This document shows, one piece after another, positions 1 to 13,059 of a stretch of 64,000 nucleotides of DNA. The stretch's first letter is position 1. Each line of letters starts with the position of its first letter. The stretch lies in NCBI GenBank assembly GCA_002914805.1, contig JXTB01000089.1, positions 911,905 through 975,904 on the forward strand, in the 5' to 3' direction. The DNA is from Parasponia andersonii (taxonomy: Eukaryota; Streptophyta; Magnoliopsida; Rosales; Cannabaceae). The notes beneath the pieces were generated by a model. The model did not search any database. It was given only the letters and a program-made list of their open reading frames with translations, and had not been told where the DNA came from. The position numbers and the translations under genes were made by a program.

Positions 1-1684
1 TCCATCAGCGAGCTCATCGTCCCAACCAGCAAGTGCGTCTAACGCGATCCTTAAATTGTGAACATCGACGTTCAGAGGGAAAGCATCATCCCTTGGCGGC
101 ACAGGCGGCCTTCGTTCGTTATCTTGATGCATGGCGGGTTGGTCAGGTAGAGTCTTCTACGATCTGTGAGAGGAATCCAGTGAAATAGTGCGACGAGACC
201 GACTTTGGTCATTGTGACGCGATACAGATCGATCTTGACTACGTCGTCACTCCAAATACTGTCGTAGATCTGCAGGATCTTGTCTCGACTCTCTGCTAAT
301 TCTTTCGAAGACGCTTCTCGATGGTCGTCCTTGTTCGCCGCTCAAGCGATCTTGACTATTAGTGGATTTACGAGAAGGCTGTATATGATCACGGTTTGTA
401 CTTGAACTCTCCGTACCAGATTCTAGAGGCAAATTTGCGACCTTACCTTTTCCTTTGGAGATGCGACCTTCATGATGCTCTTGCTGAGTTCTTGGCTGGC
501 TGCGTCTTCTCGTCTCTAGGATCTGTATTCCTTTCTCAGGTAATTGAGCAGGACGTTCTTTGGGACGTTCGTGTTATGGTGGGGTCACCATCTGCCCTTC
601 AGCAAGTCGTCGCAGGGTGTCATTGATCTGGTTAGTGACTTGCTGAAGGTTCACCAGTGTCTCCTTCATACGATCCTGTCTCTGGGAAAGGTTTTCTGTT
701 GCAGTCATAGTAGGCTAATCCGGAGCAGGGTCTGCCTATGTAGCAGTAGTACTTTGAGGTTAGTTTTGGCTAGTTCCAGTGACTCTGGTAGTATTTCTAG
801 TGTTTGCCATTATTAAAAAAGTGGAATTTGACAAAGTTTTCCACCGGAATGGCCCTCCTTCTAGCGCCAATTGTTGATGGAGGTTTTATCAACAATAAAT
901 TTAGAAAAAATTAAGAGATGTAGCTTGTGTGAGTTGGGTTATTAATCCAAGCAAATAAAGAGAAAGGATTTTATAGTGGTTCAGTCCCAAAAAAGATGAG
1001 CTTACGTCCACTGTTTTTCACTATTTTATGGAGAATTATAAGCACTCAAAGTTACAATGTCTCGTCTGGAAATCTCTTTCGAATTGGGAGTCGGAATTTC
1101 GAAGTCTGAAAATTGGAAAATTGGAACACAAAACTGGAATCCCCCGTCTGGAACATTGAGTCCCCTTTATATAGGTGAGGGTAACCCAATGTTCCTAATT
1201 GTGAAAACGGGTAACTATACAATCGGGTAATACAATTCAAGTAACAACATAATTGGATAACCACTCAAAACAGGTAACTGGTTGATCATAAATAGATGAC
1301 TTCGGTTTCCCTTTCCTTGCAGGTTTCCTGTTTGACGAAGCATAGACTTGTTTCCCTTTTCTTTCAGAAGAGGTCGCCCACAACCTATACAGAGAAGGTC
1401 GCACATAACTTATGCAAAAGAGGTCATACGACTACACGGAGGAGGTCGCATATAACCTAAGCAGAAGAGGTCGCATATAACTAACACGGAGGACATCGAA
1501 CTTAACCCTTACTTATGCGACCTAACATAGGATTTTAGACCGCACAACACTTGGCTTTGAATACCCTAATCAAGCCAGTTGTCCTCTTGTTTTATGGGAT
1601 AGGAAATCGAGTTGTCCGTACATGTATTTGAGCTAGTCCTCGAATTTAGATCAAAGGACCGTTGTAGGCCGCACTTTTGCTGCA
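1..1684 (-). mobile_element. Ty3/Gypsy retrotransposon fossil, entering from the left edge
   Basis: Read on the minus strand, an LTR (872-1684) is followed by a primer binding site (TGGCGCTAGAAGG, about 857-869) and then a gag reading that opens near 812 with MANTRNTTRVTG. Further gag-like sequence lies at 432-247 (SVFERISRESR) and at 110-1 (NVDVHNLRIALDALAG). The rest of the element lies beyond position 1, so neither pol nor the second LTR is visible and no target duplication can be checked. The primer site and gag style suggest a Tat-type Gypsy lineage; this is an inference. The visible part looks broken in several places. Confidence 0.6.
872..1684 (-). repeat. LTR of the left-edge Gypsy element
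   Basis: The repeat begins TGTTGATGG and probably ends TTGCTGCA on the plus strand, giving the usual TG...CA ends in either orientation. A TATATAAAG box on the minus strand (about 1166-1174) fits an LTR promoter. The inner end next to the primer binding site is firm. The outer end at 1684 is a best guess because the partner LTR is outside the window. Confidence 0.5.
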
Positions 1685-2243
1685 AATTTAGTATAGAATA
1701 TTGTGTTGTAAGAATTATATTTTTGCTATGGATTAAATAGGGAATATTGTATTGTATAAATTATTTTTTAGAAATTAATCTTATATTATTTTTAATAAAT
1801 AATAATATTTTACAACGATATAATATTTGTGTAAAATATGATCATATATCGTCTAAAATATTATAAAATATTTTTATATTATAATAATTTGGCGGTCTAT
1901 GTTACAGCCTTTGTTTGTCTTTATTTTGCTGCTCTTCTTCATTGTAATTAGAGACATAAATATGAGACTAAGAATAAAAAAATAATATAATTAAAAATTT
2001 TTTTGGCAAAAAATTTTTTTGGGTAAAGAGTATTTATTTTTTAATTTTGGGTACATTAATTACCTCGCTAATTTTCGTTTTGTTGATTTGCTTCTGATCT
2101 GAAGTACAAAAAAATATATTAATAGTTTAATATATTTTACCAATTTTTGGGTATTATATTTTAATATTTTACCAATATATTCCTCGAAAATTCGTAAAAT
2201 ATCCAAAAAAATATCATATTAAGTATAAATTAATAATAATTTT
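1685..2243. other. AT-rich stretch between Gypsy LTR and RPA remnant
   Basis: No gene is visible. By position it should contain the 3' end of the Helitron, but no CTRR end with a preceding hairpin stands out. Confidence 0.4.
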
Positions 2244-2531
2244 TTATCTTTCTATGATTTTTTTGGAGTCAGGTGTTTTTGGATCTAGTGGTATGGTTGG
2301 CATTGTCTCTTGGATGGTTGGTGGTGCTGGAAGTGGCAATGAAGTTGATTCATTGTTGTCGTCAAATATTTTTGACACAATTGTGTCAATTAAAGCCTCT
2401 CTTGTTCTAAAATAAATTTGAAATATTTTTTCTTGTCCACGTAATTGTTCAATAATCAGCAGTAATACTATTGGATGGTATAGCCTTCTTGTATTGTTAA
2501 TGTTGAACATGATATTTTGAGACGATAACAT
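2244..2531 (-). pseudogene. C-terminal piece of a Helitron-carried RPA-like gene
   Basis: The minus-strand reading contains LRGQEKIFQIYF followed by REALIDTIVSKIFDD and then a proline-rich tail. This resembles the end of plant RPA70-type proteins (a V/L-x-G-K-x-x-x-F-x-I strand, then a T-V-S-K-I strand). The rest of the RPA-like gene is found on the same strand beyond the inserted Gypsy element, at 11400-12790. The match is by eye and weak on its own; the location makes it more credible. RPA binds single-stranded DNA, and plant Helitrons often carry such a gene beside Rep/helicase. Confidence 0.45.
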
Positions 2532-2684
2532 GAGAGGGATATAAAAAAATGGATAATTTAATTAATCCGTAATAGTTTCAGAAATATATATATAGATATA
2601 TTTATATAAGTTAGTTAATTAAGAAAATATTAATATGAGTTATTAGATTATAATTTTTACTATGGAATTGGTGTTGATGAGAGA

Positions 2685-4912
2685 TGTAAAAATCCAGAAT
2701 TTTGGGAGAGTAATTTAGACATTTTACTAATTTTCGGATATTATATTAGGTGAACTAATTTGCAAAAATGTTATGCAGAAGGACTAAATTACAAATTATT
2801 GGGGGACTGAATTGATAGAGTTTGGGAACCTCTATAGTGCAATTTTTTGAAAAATTGCACAATCCCACATGACCACTCACGTGGGTTCATCTTCCCACTC
2901 ACCTTCTCTCTCTCCCTCACCCGATTCTCTCTCTCTCTCTCCCCCTCCCTTACCCGATTCTCTCTCTCTCTCTCTCTCTTGCTCTCACTCGCTTGGCCGA
3001 AGGGGAAAGAGAAGCTGCCGCTACCTCTTGCCATCGTCCGCCTACGTACGCCACTGGAGAAGCTCCCCCGTGCCATGCCGAGCCGACGCCGACAAGCTGT
3101 TGCCACTGGAGAGGCCGCTGTTACCGGAGAAGACGAAGTGGACCATTTCGGATTTCTCATCACCGGCGACGATTCTGGCCACCATTTGAGCTCTAACTAA
3201 GCTCATTGGATTCATCTCATCGAGCGGAAGCTCAAGGTATATATATCTTAACCCCATAATACCTGAATCAAAAGTTGCTATTTTTAGAATATTTTGAGCT
3301 TAAGTTTACTTTTTGATCCGGCTGTTGGATCGTGTTTTTGTTGTCATTTTTGGATTGTACTCAAAAAATAAGAAAGTTTGATGTATATATATTGCTTATG
3401 TTTGGTGATCGACATGAAAATTGAAATCAGATGGCTAGGATTATGCCACCAGTCCGGTGTGGGCCCAGACCCGAATTGGACAAGTTATATGTCTTACCTA
3501 GCTAGTTTGGGTGCTAAGAATTAAGTAAAGAAGTCCGTTTGTAGAATTGAAGCTCCGTTGAGAAGTTGGTTTTTCGCAAGAGGACGATCAAGGGCTTAGA
3601 ATTAGTTCTCGACCCTTCCAACGATCGTCGACGATGCCTTGAGGATTCAATAGCATCGTACCGCTATTCTTGTGAGGTAAAGATTCAGTTACCTTTGCTT
3701 TATACTATTTTCGAATAAAACTTATTTTCTGCAATATATGAGAACAAATGTGATATTTGGTTTTCTTGAATATATGTGATGGTCTGTGATAGTATGATAT
3801 TTATATATATATATATATATACTGTATTGCTTTGGGAATTTTTTGAGTGCAGGTTATTTTGGGTATATAAAAAATAGGGTTGTTGTGCTACCAGTTTTTC
3901 TATAAAAAAAAACCTAGTATACTTATTTTATTGAAAAACCAGAGTACAATTATTTTCACACTTCAGTTCTATGTTGCACGTGTCATAAGATCACATATGA
4001 GTACCGTGTTAGCATCGTGGTTTACAGTGTGGCGCTGCATTCTCCACCATCGGTGTAGAGTCCGTAGACCCGCGCAGGGTTCTGTTATTTCTGATTACCT
4101 TCTCATTTGACAAGCGTAGGTAATTCGGTTGCACCTCTAGGTTTAGTAGGCGACACATGGGTGTCCCCTCCGGGTATAGACTTAGGTGTCAAGCAGGCTA
4201 TTAGGTACATTTAGTACCATCATCTTGGGTTTCCACATATGAGAGGATGTGAGCTCATGGGCATAAGTTGATTTGTGTCAAGTGCATCTGAATTGAATGG
4301 TTTTGATTATACTGATATATTTATACGTATACGTGACGATTTCCAGTTTTGGATTATCATATATGTATGTAGCGGATTTAAACTAACTATACAGGAGCTT
4401 TCCATCACTAAAATATTTTCGATCGAGGTAACTATTTTTCCTATTGGGATTTTATGCACATTCCCTTCCTCCCTTTGTCAGGTGGTGTCCAGTGTGATTT
4501 TGGAGATCAAGAGGAATAAGAGGCCATCGGGACTGTAGTTTGTTATCTTGGTAATGCTTGAAGTGTGTTGTTATAGTGTTTGGATTGTTTGAGTTTTGTT
4601 GTAGCATTGAACCAAGATTACTACCTTCCATTTTGTCTGTGAACTCATGAATGCCAAGATATCTGTTCTGACACGGATGATGATGATGTTTGAACATATA
4701 TTTAATTTAAGTTCTTTTCGATATTTATTCGATCTATGTTTAATGGTGTATATGAATTCTGAGAGAGGTTCACAGGATGGAATTCTAAATACTTTATTTA
4801 AAATGGAATGTTTATAAAGCTATAACTTTTAGAAATTTTCAAATAAATCAAGGAATTTCTCATCCTTGTGAAATTCTCCTTCTGCCACTAGCTCGGGTTT
4901 TGGGGTGCAACA
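2685..4912 (+). repeat. 5' LTR of the Gypsy element
   Basis: The LTR starts TGTAAAAATCC and ends GTGCAACA, just before the primer binding site. It has a CT-rich microsatellite (about 2910-2985), a GC-rich cassette (about 2990-3190), and a TA tract near 3803-3822. Its whole plan recurs in the solo LTR at 45946-48148 and, more diverged, at 35979-38457. Confidence 0.85.
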
Positions 4913-5506
4913 GAAAATTTTGGTATCAGAGTTTTGAGTTTAACAGCTCAGACATATCACCATTAAACTAGATTGAAGTTGATTTTATGACACATATTCA
5001 TCATTATCGCATTAATAGTTTGGTATATTGTTTCAGACTTTTTATGATGCCTCCAAGAAGAGTTCCGAGGCACCAGCCGGGTGTCAAACCTATTCATCCG
5101 AATTTCATTCATTTGATCGAGGCAATGTAGCAGGCATTCGCCCAAATGAGCAATCCAGACTATCAGCCTCCAGCTCTGAGGGAACGTCAATTGGATCAGT
5201 CTGATCATCTCCAGCGGTTCATGTGTCTCCAGCTAGGGCAGTTTGATGATAGGCCAGGAGCTCTCATAGCAATTGCTTGGTTGTATAAGATGGAGAGGTA
5301 CTTTTGGGCTCTTGGTACTCTAGTTGAGTTTTGGGCTGTGTTTGCTGTTACCCGTTTGACGGGAAGTACCATTCGCTGGTGGGAAACGATGGAACAAGTG
5401 TAAGATATAGTGGGTTTGACTTGGGTAGACTTTGAACGAATTTTCAAAGCCCAGTATGCCAATAAGGATCAACAAGATGAAGTGGTGCACCAGTTTGAGA
5501 TGTTGA

Positions 5507-7303
5507 TGTTGGTAAATTGACCTAACACTTAGGAAAATCATGCATGCATGTAGATATAGAAAATACATAATCATATCATGAACGCAGCGGAAAAATAGCG
5601 GATTTAGGTTTTCAAATTTTTACATGAAAATAGTTTTCATAAACATATAGCACATATGCTTTATATACAGGATCATGTACAACATAAATCAAATATAGAT
5701 ACAAAACCCTAGAGAAGAGATTAGGGTTTACCTCTTGTAGCGTGTTCCTCTTCGATCTCTTTATTGATGGTGATCAAATCTCCAACCTAGATCTTCTTAT
5801 CTATACTCTTGCTCTTGGTTGACGAAGCGAGTGGGCATCAAGTCAAAACTTTCTTTGGAGAACGATCAAGAACGCCTTCTTGATCCTATTGAACACCGGG
5901 ATGTGAGATGAAACTATGAGATTGTAAGAAATATTTTTCTCTCTCCCATAGCCTAGGTTGGCTGAAATCTCTCTCTCTCCCTATGCCTTATGCGTGTGAC
6001 TCTATATGAGTTACTGTATAGTTTTTCCTCTCATATATCTTATATATATGGGACCAAAAACTGCTAACTCTAGTCTAATTAGAATTGGGCTTGTTCTCCA
6101 ATTTGGGCTTTGGGTGTATTTTTATAAATATGATCAACTCATGAAACTTATTTATAAAAATACGAACTTCTGTGTAGAATCATTATTTTACACAATTTCA
6201 TAAAACTTATTTCACAAATACCACTAACCAATTAATGAGCTTAATTGAGCTAGACAAAGGACCTAATGGATTTAAATAATCTAAGCTCCAATAATATGAT
6301 AAATACATAATAATTCTTATTATGGTATTTATATAAATATTATTAGTAAAGGGGACACTCCACTAAAGGCCCAATACTACACTCTTAGATTAAATGTCAT
6401 GCCTTTTATAGAGATTTAATCAACTAATCTTGATTAACCGATCCATCTAGCATATTCTATACCATATATATAATCCCTATACAATGTCGTAGTTGGATAG
6501 GTGAAATTACCATAATACCCCTCCAACGTCTATTTACTTTTAAGTTACCATCTTTCTATCAAGGAATAATATTGTCGATAATTTTGTTCTCAATGGCCAT
6601 TTAGACAAAATTATCAACCAATTCACAAAATGAATAGTAAGATCTTGGATTTAATTATTCCATGAATCTTGAAAGAACCTAAAGTGGCATTAATGTATAT
6701 TGTCCTTAACTATTTGGTGTTCCCACCAATTCATAAGCCATAACCTCTAATATACCAGAATTCACTTCTAACTTCATAGAGGTTAGTCTTTTAACAAATC
6801 AAAAGGCTATAACCCATGAAAGTAAGTACAGTCAAACATCAAGGATTAAGATTTATATGCTAAGAGCTAGTTTGTGATAATATAAGAATTGAGTTACGGC
6901 ACTCCAATTCTTTATATTACCTGATCCAGTTTAATACACATAACTTATTTATGTTGTATTAGTATTTCTATCAGAAGTCAAATACTTCAAAGATTTGAGA
7001 CACATCATTCCCATTGAGATAGACAAACACTACAACCTAGAGTAAATAAAATATTCCATCTTTATTTATAGATTATAAACTACTTCATTTAGACTTAGAT
7101 AAAAAAACAAGTCTCTCCATAATTAACACTTAATCATGTTTGTTTCTTTATACACATATAAAGTCATGGAATCTTTTTTAGATGAATAAACTATTCAACT
7201 AAGATAGTTTAATCTAGCAAATATCATAATTTCATATAAGAGAGTTGTTTATACTCAAAAAGGTAAAATTGGAAATCTGCTTTTTAGGGCAAAAATCCCA
7301 ATA
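5507..7303 (-). mobile_element. Copia-type solo LTR nested in Gypsy gag
   Basis: The repeat begins TGTTGG and ends CCAATA, close to the TGTTGG...CCAACA ends usual for Copia LTRs. It is flanked by the target copies GTTGA at 5502-5506 and 7304-7308. Gypsy gag reads into it on the left and resumes on the right. Parts resemble the LTRs of the Copia element at 15091 (for example the block near 6455-6600 against 15845-15975), so it belongs to a related family in the same minus orientation. No internal retrotransposon sequence remains between the target copies, so LTR-LTR recombination is the likely origin. Confidence 0.75.
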
Positions 7304-10186
7304 GTTGATTCAAGGTAACAGAACGGTGAATGAGTACTTAATAGAGTTCATTGAGTTGGCAAGTATTGCTCTTGGACCGGATACGAGTGAGAAGTACCGA
7401 GTTGCCAAGTTCAGCAGTCGTCTAAATCGGAACATTTTCAACAGAATTGGTACACAAACTTTCCATACTCTTCTTGAGATTACACTGGCTAACTATCGGG
7501 TAGAGGCCATTGAAGAAGGATTGGATTCCAGGAGGAACCAGTGGAGAGGTAATGATAGGAAAGTCACCAGGGGTAGTGGTCAGCACAAGTATTTTGAATA
7601 GTGGGAGCTCGAACAGCAGTGGTTTCTTCAGGGGGTGGCAAAGGCAGTCTATATGGAGGATGTTTCGTTTGTGGCTAGCAGGGTCATCAGAAGAAGGAGT
7701 GTCCCAACCATCTGTAGAAATCTCCTCTTTCTCTGGGAAGACCACAGAGGAGCTAGTCCGGTTCTGTTTCCTATCAGAGCACTCAAGCAAGGCCACAACA
7801 GTCACATGGTGTTTCCCAAACTTTTACTTCCCCTCAGCCTTATCAGCATCAGTACCGCCCTTATAGTTTTTCTGACTCCTCATGCCTCAAGGAGTCAGGG
7901 TGGGCACGGATATAGCAGAAGTGGTCCGAGATCCAGCAGTAGCCATTCAGGCCAGGGAAGAAGCAACAAGGGAAAGGGAAGGTGACTGGCCAAGCCTATG
8001 CTTTTACTGGGGTAGACGACACTCAGGATCGCATCGGCTGAGATGTTGTTTGATATTGGTGCATCCCATTCGTTCATATCCTTATTGTTTGCTCAACTAT
8101 TGGGGTTGGAATTTTATGATTTGGATTATATATTGACGTTGGGTACACCTTTGGGAGGAGTAGCCGATGTGTCTAGTATGTGTAAGTCTTATCAGGTTGT
8201 GGTCGGTGATAGGAAACTTCTAGCTGATTTGATTATGTTGCCGATGGGATAGTATAACGTGATACTTGGTATGGATTAGTTGTTGAAGTATCGAGCCGTT
8301 TTAGACTGTCAAAAGAAGCGGGTGACTCTTTTTCCTAGTGATGGGCAACCTATTGTCTATCAGGCTAGGATGAGTCTGTTGAAGCCTAGCCCTATTCTGA
8401 AAGTGTGCATAGGTGGAAGAAAGAAACTCGAGTGTGATGGGAACTTGTTTGCCATTAACGGCGAGGTGAGGACAGACAATCAAAACCTATGGTTTCTGGT
8501 GGTTAGTGAGTATTCAGAGGTGTTTCCTGAAGACTTATTGAGGTTACCATCAGATAGGGAGATCGAGTTCTGCCTTGAACTAGTTCCTAGAACTTAGCCA
8601 GTTTCTATTCTAGCCTATCGTATGGCTCCTATTGAGATGGAAGAGTTGAGAGAACAGTTGGACGACATACTTTTCAAGGGCTTTATTCGCAGTAACACTT
8701 CTTCTTGGGGTGCTCCTATTTTGTTTGCGAAGAAAGCTGATGGTTTGTTGAGATTCTGTGTGGACTACAGGAAGTTGAATTAGTTGACAATGAAGAATAA
8801 GTATCCTTTGCCAAGGATAGACGAGTTGTTTGATCAACTCAGTGGCTCAAGGTTCTTCTCCAAGATCGATTTGAGATCTGCTTATCATTACTTGAAGATA
8901 AGGGGGAGATGATATACCTAAGATAGCATTCAGAACTCGATATAGTCATTTTAAGTTTCTGGAGACATCGTTTGGTTTGAAAAATACTCCCGCAGCATTT
9001 ATGGATCTCATGAATCGGAATTTTAGGCCGTTTTTAGACTGTTTTGTAGTTGTGTTCATCGATGACATCCTGGTGTATTCTAAGACTCGAGAAGAGCATG
9101 CTGAATATCCGGGGATAGTACTTAAGACCTTGAGAGATCATCGGTTGTATGCCAAGAAGTCAAAGTGTGACTTTTGGATGTCAGAAGTGAAGTTCTTGGG
9201 GCATGTGATTTCTCATAGAGGTATTTTAGTCAATCCCTCTAAGATAGAAGCTGTTCTGGAGTAGGAGAGACTGAGAAATGTAGCAGAAATACGGAGTTTC
9301 CTTGGTTTGGCAGGCTACCACCGCTGTTTGTGCAAGATTTTTTGAGGATCGCCTGGCTTTTGATAAAGTTGACTAGGAAGGATGCCAAGTTTGTTTGAGA
9401 TCACGAAAGTGAAGAAGCTTTTGTCAGGTTGAAGCAGAGCTTGACCACCGCATCATTTCTTATTGTTCCTAATAGTAACGAACCTTATATGGTGTATACC
9501 GATGCTTCAAAGACGAGTTTGGGATGTGTCTTGATGCAGAATAGTCAGGTTGTAGCTTATCTTTCTCATCAGTTGAAGCCATAAGAGAGGAATTATCCCA
9601 CCCATGATCTAGAGCTTGTAGCCATGATCTTTGTCTTGAAGATTTGGCGATGTTACTTGTATGGTGTGAAGTTCGACATATTCTCCGATCATAAGAGTTT
9701 GAAGAATCTCTTTACTCAGAAGGATCTAAACTTGAGACAGCGAAGATGAGTTGAGTATATGGAGGATTATGACTTTAATCTACAGTATCATCCTAGTAAG
9801 GCTAATGTTGTAGCTGATGCACTAAGTAAGAACCTCGTGGTGTACTAGCTGTACTGGTGTTTGAAGATTAAAGGAACTCAATTGCGATTGGTAACTACAA
9901 CTTGCAGTACTTTGAGAATGAAGGGGTTGCTCGCCTGAGCAACATTGTGATTTGACCATCACTTCTCCAAACTATTCAAGGGAGTCAGTGGAAATAAAAG
10001 GAGTTGAGGATAATCTGGAATTGGCTTCAGAATGGTGAATAGTTAGATGGTTGGAGCACTAATAGAGAAGGGTTTTTGCTTTTTAGTAGGAAGTTGGCTG
10101 TAGCTAATGATCCTAATCTTCGAAAACCATTCTAACTGTGGCTCACAAATCAAGGTTCGCCGTACATCCGGGTAGTGATAAACCTA

Positions 10187-11172
10187 ATATACTTATTTTA
10201 TTGAAAAATCCGACTACGAATATTTTCACACTTCAGTTTTGTATTGTACGTGTCATAGGATCATACATGAGCATAGTGTTAGCATCGTAGATTTACAGTG
10301 TGACGTTGTGTGCCTATAAACCCACACAGGGTTCTGTTACTTCTAATCATCTCCCTATTTGGCAGGCATAGGCAATTCGGTTGCCCCTCTAGATTTGGTA
10401 GGCAACACATGGGTGTCCCCTCTGGGTATGGACTTAGGTGTCAGGCAGGCTGTTAGCTACACTTAGTGCCATCATCTTGGGTTTCCACAAATGAGAGGAT
10501 GTGAGCTCATGGGCATGGGTTGATTTATGTCATGTACATATGAATTGAATGGTTTTGATTATACTGATTTATTTATACATATACGTGACGATTTCCGATT
10601 TTGGATTATCATATATGTGTGTATTGGATTTAAACTAACTATGCAGGAGCTTTCAATCACTAAAATATTTTCGATCGAGGTAACTGTTGTTCCTACTAGG
10701 CATTTTATGCTCATTCCCTTTCTTCCGTTCTCAGGTAGTGTCAAATGCGATTTTGGAGATCAAGAGGAGAAAGAGGCCATCGGGACTGTAGTTTGTTATC
10801 TTGGTAATACTTAAAGTGTGTTATTATGGTGTTTGGATTGTTTGAGTTTTGTTATAGCATTGAACCATGATTACTACCTTCCATTTTGTCTGTGAACTCA
10901 TGTATGCCATTTTGATGTCTGTTCTGACATGGATGATGATGATGATGTTAGAACATATATTTGATTTACATTCTTTTCGGTATTTATTTGATCTATATTT
11001 AATGGTATATACGAACTGTGGGAGAGGTTCACGGGATAGAATTCCAAATACTTTATTCAAAATGGACTATTTTATAAAACTATAACTTTTAGACATTTTC
11101 AAATAAATCAAGGAATTTCTCATCTTTGCAAAATTTCCCTTGTGCTACTAGCCCAGGTTTTGGATTGTGGCA
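10187..11172 (+). repeat. 3' LTR copy of the Gypsy element
   Basis: This stretch aligns with about 3908-4912 of the 5' LTR and ends GTGGCA directly before the right-hand AGAGA target copy. Many of the differences are C-to-T or G-to-A changes, as expected for old methylated repeats. Confidence 0.8.
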
Positions 11173-11399
11173 AGAGATGACTATGTGTATCGCACCACCA
11201 TCTACTTTTTACTTTTCGAACTTGTTTGGACCATTGGTGACAAGAGTTGTAATACTAACCTTGATATGTTTCAAAATTGAATATTGTTGCTTTTACTCTA
11301 AATTTGATTCTTTGAAGTTAGAGAGAGAAAAAGTTTGATATTAATATAAATTATAGTAAATCATGATGTTTTTACTAATATTATTATAGTTTTATTAAC

Positions 11400-12790
11400 C
11401 TGTTGTGTCATAGGATCTAGCTAATTTAATTCTACAATCGTTCTCCTATTTTGCAATTTTTATTATTTTAGCGGGTGTATTTCTCTTGGAACAGGAGCTG
11501 GTAAGAATTCAACATGTTATATTGTATGTTGAAACCTGAATAATAGATTGGTTACAAGGAAAAAATACAAAAAATTGTTATGTTCAAGAAAGATAATTAA
11601 GATATGATATTTTTTTATTCTATAATTTGTTTAAATAAAAAATCAAAATCATATGAAGGGTAATGATTACCTTGTTTTTAGTGCATTAACTTCTTGTATG
11701 TCTATATTTGTATAATATCTTGTTACACTTATACTTGCTGCATATGTATTTCCTGTTTAATATAAAAAATTTTGTTAGAAATTATTTAATTAAAGTATAA
11801 CAACCTTTTTGTTTATAGTTATTAAATATAGATGTAGATGTAGATATTAATTACCTAGATATTGTTTTATTATCATAGATATAAAAATAGTTATAATTGG
11901 ATCTTCCATAGTTTTTACAATATTTGAGTTAAAGATTTTTGTTATTTCTCCCCACAAAATGATTTGTAATTTTTCACTCCTACAATTAAATAAAGTGACG
12001 TTAGTGTATGATTATAATAAAGAATAAAGTTTATATATATATATATGAATTTTTATAATAAATTATTTAATTACCTGATGTTTTGTATTGTTAGTGTCCG
12101 TCTCGGTGTTGTTTTGCCTTTGACATCTGTTTCTTCTAACTCTTGTATTTCTATCAGCATTCCTACAATATGTAGTGTCAAGGGGAGGAAATTGATATTA
12201 GTAAATTTCAATAAATATTGATACCTGTTAATGTAGAAATAATATTGTAATTAATATTATCTGATAATATATTATGAATATCTGTCCTCAAAGCTAATTA
12301 GTTAAAATCAATAAAATAAAATTTGTACATTGGAATGTTTGTTGTTAAGATTGTTATTGAAGTGGATGCTGTTGTTCTAGCAAATTGAAGCATCGCAATG
12401 TGAAGAAAAATTTTATATTTCGGCTTGTTCAATGCTACATGGAAATTGGTAATTTGATATGCTTCTCTTTCAGTTATTTATTGTGATATATAATCTGCAT
12501 CTTGATCTTTGATTGTTCCATAAATTGCTGTTATTTTTTTTAAAAAAAAAATTGTTTGATTGTTACGTGATATTTTATGTAGTTATAGATAAAATTATAC
12601 ATGTATTAATTATACAAACTTATAATGGAGTATGAAATAACGTAATTCAGTAGTTTTTTTCACCTCATGATCAACTAAAATATAGTTGAGACTTATCAGC
12701 TGTCTAGTTGTATAGGCGTTGTGCCAAAGCTAACTAATTCGAGCTTCTATTGCTGCATAAATCTCGTTTGATTTGTGAGACCGTATTGGT
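11400..12790 (-). pseudogene. RPA-like single-strand DNA-binding gene of the Helitron
   Basis: Three blocks in minus-strand order look like the DNA-binding OB folds of plant RPA70. About 12755-12660 has LWHNAYTTRQLISLNYILVD. About 12540-12300 has ATIYGTIKDQDADYI and then REAYQITNFHVALNKPKYK. About 12170-11400 has DVKGKTTPRRTLTIQN and later RTIVELN-x-LDPMTQQ. The blocks are separated by AT-rich stretches that may be introns, and stops interrupt the frame. The gene follows the helicase on the same strand, as in autonomous plant Helitrons, and its C-terminal end reappears at 2531-2244 beyond the inserted Gypsy element. RPA coats single-stranded DNA and could support rolling-circle replication. 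The assignment is by eye but rests on several ordered motifs. Confidence 0.6.
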
Positions 12791-13059
12791 ATTGCTATTC
12801 CTTTTTTTTTTTTGTTTTAACTGAAAAGTACAAAAATTTAATAATATCAAAATTATATTAAGAATATTTGAAAAGTTGATATATAAAAGGTCGGGAAGAT
12901 GCATATATAAATTCACGTTAAAATAATATTTTAGGAATGCTTAATTTATAGTGTAATTTTTATACTTATGTAATGTTATGAAAAATTTCTTTGTAACCAA
13001 TATTTTTAATATGTGCTGGATATTTATTGATGGGTTCATTTATTAATATATATATATAT

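Larger units (their letters stand above)
2685..11172 (+). mobile_element. Ty3/Gypsy retrotransposon fossil (chromovirus type, Tekay/Del-like)
   Basis: The element is bounded by the 5-bp target copies AGAGA at 2680-2684 and 11173-11177. Parts: 5' LTR 2685-4912; primer binding site TGGTATCAGAG near 4921 (initiator tRNA-Met type); gag from about 5044 (MPPRRVPRHQPG); gag resumes at about 7305 beyond a nested Copia solo LTR; protease near 8043 (LFDIGASHSFI); reverse transcriptase about 8600-9250 (FIDDILVYS near 9055); RNase H about 9480-9840 (TDASKTSLGCVL, later DALSKN); the 3' LTR copy ends at 11172. It is broken, with well over ten disruptions, and is not functional. Shared LTR sequence differs at more than about 10 percent of sites by eye, so the insertion is several million years old and older than the Copia element at 15091. 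It sits inside the Helitron's RPA-like gene. Confidence 0.88.

Noticed and set aside
2847-3257. Overlapping open frames on both strands around the CT-rich, GC-rich cassette
   Set aside because: They lie inside a Gypsy LTR, consist of Ser/Leu/Pro/Arg runs from CT repeats, and have no family resemblance.
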